This document shows positions 63,601-64,000 of a stretch of DNA of 64,000 bases, piece after piece. The notes below the pieces were generated by a model. That model did no database searches, was not told where the DNA came from, and saw nothing but the letters and a program-made list of their open reading frames with translations. Position 1 is the stretch's first letter; every line of letters begins with the position of its first letter. Origin of the DNA: Oleiharenicola lentus (GTDB lineage: Bacteria; Verrucomicrobiota; Verrucomicrobiia; Opitutales; Opitutaceae); the NCBI RefSeq assembly GCF_004118375.1, contig NZ_SDHX01000001.1, forward strand, positions 1,553,693-1,617,692, written 5' to 3'. The position numbers and the translations under genes are program-made.

Positions 63601-64000
63601 GGCAACCTGCTGTGGGATGGTGACAACACGACGGCCAACCTTGGCAACGTGACGATCAGCGGCGGCGGCCGGGCGTTGCTCAACGGCACCATAAACAACA
63701 CCTCGGCTACGCTGACGGCCCCGACGGGCGGCGCCTACGAACTTTACGGCGGCACGATTACGGGTGGCACCATCGCCAGCGGGGCGCTTGGCTTCACCAG
63801 CTCGGGCGGTTACCTCAGCGGGGCAAGTGTCACGGGGGATCTCAATCTGTCCACCGTGAGCAGCTACGTGCGTTTCACCAACGCTGCGAACTTCACGGGC
63901 GCCAATGCCACGTTTGCCAACAGCGCGGGCCTCTACTGGCAGCAGGTGGGCACGCTGACGGGCAAAAGCATCACGCTGGGCAACGGCGCCTACCTCTACG
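60610..64000 (+). CDS. Giant exported repeat protein, adhesin/autotransporter-like (3' end outside window)
   Basis: The frame stays open from the ATG to the last base, 1130 codons, and continues beyond. Signal peptide MSRWIRLLAALLLIAVGGSL with cleavage near RAQ. The rest is Gly/Thr/Asn/Ser-rich with short alternating strands (GTITGGTIASGAL, YVYVQGTGNSLTLNS, YLYLGYPSAGYN), as in right-handed beta-helix passengers. It is built of tandem units of about 265 residues (Trp codons at 60823, 61618, 62413, 63211 and 63937); the fourth lacks 24 residues. It contains no visible Cys. It is likely a surface or outer-membrane-anchored adhesin; the anchor (autotransporter barrel or PEP-CTERM) is not visible. 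A long distance separates it from any secretion gene. Confidence 0.8.
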   Translation, partial: MSRWIRLLAALLLIAVGGSLRAQIILVNGTTYTGQSLNDSIQLNASTTATFTGGTTFTGPNATFGNSAGLYWQQGGSLTGKTFSLGSSAYVYVQGTGNSLTLNSTTLTTGNGAYFYLTGANTALTLDASTTMTGGISLYSDGNTGTAITNQGTLTHNVGSGSIYAANFTNSGTISATGGTYLYLGYPSASYNSTNTGTVTSNGSGTYVYLRGNFDNNGTLTAQNSGNLLFDGNNTTANLGNVVLASGGHALLNGTIDNTSATLTAPTGGAYELYGGTITGGTIASGALSFTGSGGYLSGATLNGDLTVGNSAYVRLTNNASFTGTNVSLGNSAGLYWQQSGTLTNHTFSLGNSGYVYVQGTGNSLTLNSSTLTTGNGSYFYLSGANTSLTLGTGTTMTGGISLYSDGSAGTAITNQGTLTHNLGSGSIYAANFTNAGTITATGGAYLYLGYPSAGYNTTNTGSVIADGSGTYVYLRGNFDNNGTLTAQNSGNLLFDGSNTSANLGNVTLTGGGRALLNGTIDNTSATLTAPTGGAYELYGGTISGGTIASGALSFTSSGGYLSGTTLNGNLTVGNSAYVRFTNNASFTGTIVNLGNSAGLYWQQSGTLANHTFSLGNSGYVYVQGTGNSLTLNSSTLTTGNGAYFYLSGANTALTLDITTAMTGGISLYSDGSAGTAITNQGTLTHNLGSGSIYAANFTNAGTITATGASYLYLGYPSAGYNTTNTGSVIADGSGTYVYLRGNFDNNGTLTAQNSGNLLFDGSNTSANLGNVTLTGGGRALLNGTIDNTSATLTAPTGGAYELYGGTITGGTIASGALGFTSSGGYLSGASVTGDLNLSTVSSYVRFTNAANFTGANATFANSAGLYWQQVGTLTGKSITLGNGAYLYVSGANNALTLDSATTVTGDVSIYSDGSANTAITNQGTLTHNVGSGQIYASNFTNAGTITASAGTYLYLGYPSAGYNSTNTGAVTADGSGTFVYLRGNFDNNGTLTAQNSGNLLWDGDNTTANLGNVTISGGGRALLNGTINNTSATLTAPTGGAYELYGGTITGGTIASGALGFTSSGGYLSGASVTGDLNLSTVSSYVRFTNAANFTGANATFANSAGLYWQQVGTLTGKSITLGNGAYLY
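60730..64000 (+). repeat. Tandem ~795-bp coding repeats
   Basis: Four units and the start of a fifth recur with periods of 795, 795, 798 and 726 bp. Units 2 and 3 share a stretch near 62020-62210 / 62815-63005 that is almost identical. Units 4 and 5 differ by one base over about 237 bp (63037 onward and 63763 onward). Such identity points to recent duplication or gene conversion. Confidence 0.9.

Noticed and set aside
60730-64000. Tandem repeats considered as a CRISPR array
   Set aside because: The period is about 795 bp, in frame and translated, with no short spacers and no cas genes.

Overview
The window is a dense, GC-rich bacterial chromosome segment; no gene-free stretch exceeds about 260 bases. 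No rRNA or tRNA gene was found, so the taxonomic guess rests on gene flavour: a Bacteroidetes/Verrucomicrobia-type PurF with an 8-residue propeptide, a full-length fused PurL, an ADOP-type permease, a Gly/Thr/Asn-rich repetitive surface protein and many palindromic intergenic repeats. Together these suggest a Verrucomicrobiota member close to Opitutaceae (inference).

Layout. 1-4.6 kb: the end of a TolC-type channel gene and an AsmA-like giant envelope protein. 4.7-9.9 kb: an aldo/keto reductase and a polyamine ABC transporter in the order potC-potD-potB-potA, with hairpin repeats between most genes. 10-11.7 kb: a two-gene ATPase + TOPRIM-like module that resembles anti-phage nuclease pairs. 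11.7-15.1 kb (minus): three glycolipid/envelope genes (MGDG-synthase-like GT, LpxH-like hydrolase, GT4). 15.3-19.9 kb: a SNF2 helicase and a ClcB-like CLC protein. 20-26.8 kb: a phosphate regulon (porin, pstS, pstC, pstA, pstB, phoU) with Pho-box-like 11-bp direct repeats before the porin and before pstC. 26.9-33.7 kb: a conserved orphan protein, sppA, sufT, superoxide dismutase, tadA, infA and xerD. 33.8-37.4 kb: small-molecule and sugar oxidation enzymes (Tat-exported dienelactone-hydrolase-like protein, SDR, aldo/keto reductase plus lactonase). 37.5-44.1 kb: a von Willebrand protein, sensor kinase, OmpR-type regulator and ADOP permease, headed by four 11-bp-phased repeats. 44.2-53.2 kb: assorted enzymes, a LysR regulator, a GH5 hydrolase, an M1 peptidase lipoprotein, a MATE pump, a lone receiver and several very small membrane proteins. 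53.3-60.5 kb: purL diverging from purF-purM. 60.6 kb to the end: an open-ended gene for an exported protein built from ~265-residue near-identical repeats.

The most unusual property is the intergenic DNA. At least six unrelated short sequence families appear as inverted pairs between genes (BIME/REP-like). Two of these families also run into coding sequence, once as the PurL interdomain linker and once as the C-terminal tail of a glycosyltransferase. The best candidate for an uncharacterised system is the ATPase-TOPRIM pair at 10-11.7 kb. The regulatory repeats before the phosphate and VWA-kinase operons are the strongest cis-regulatory signals.
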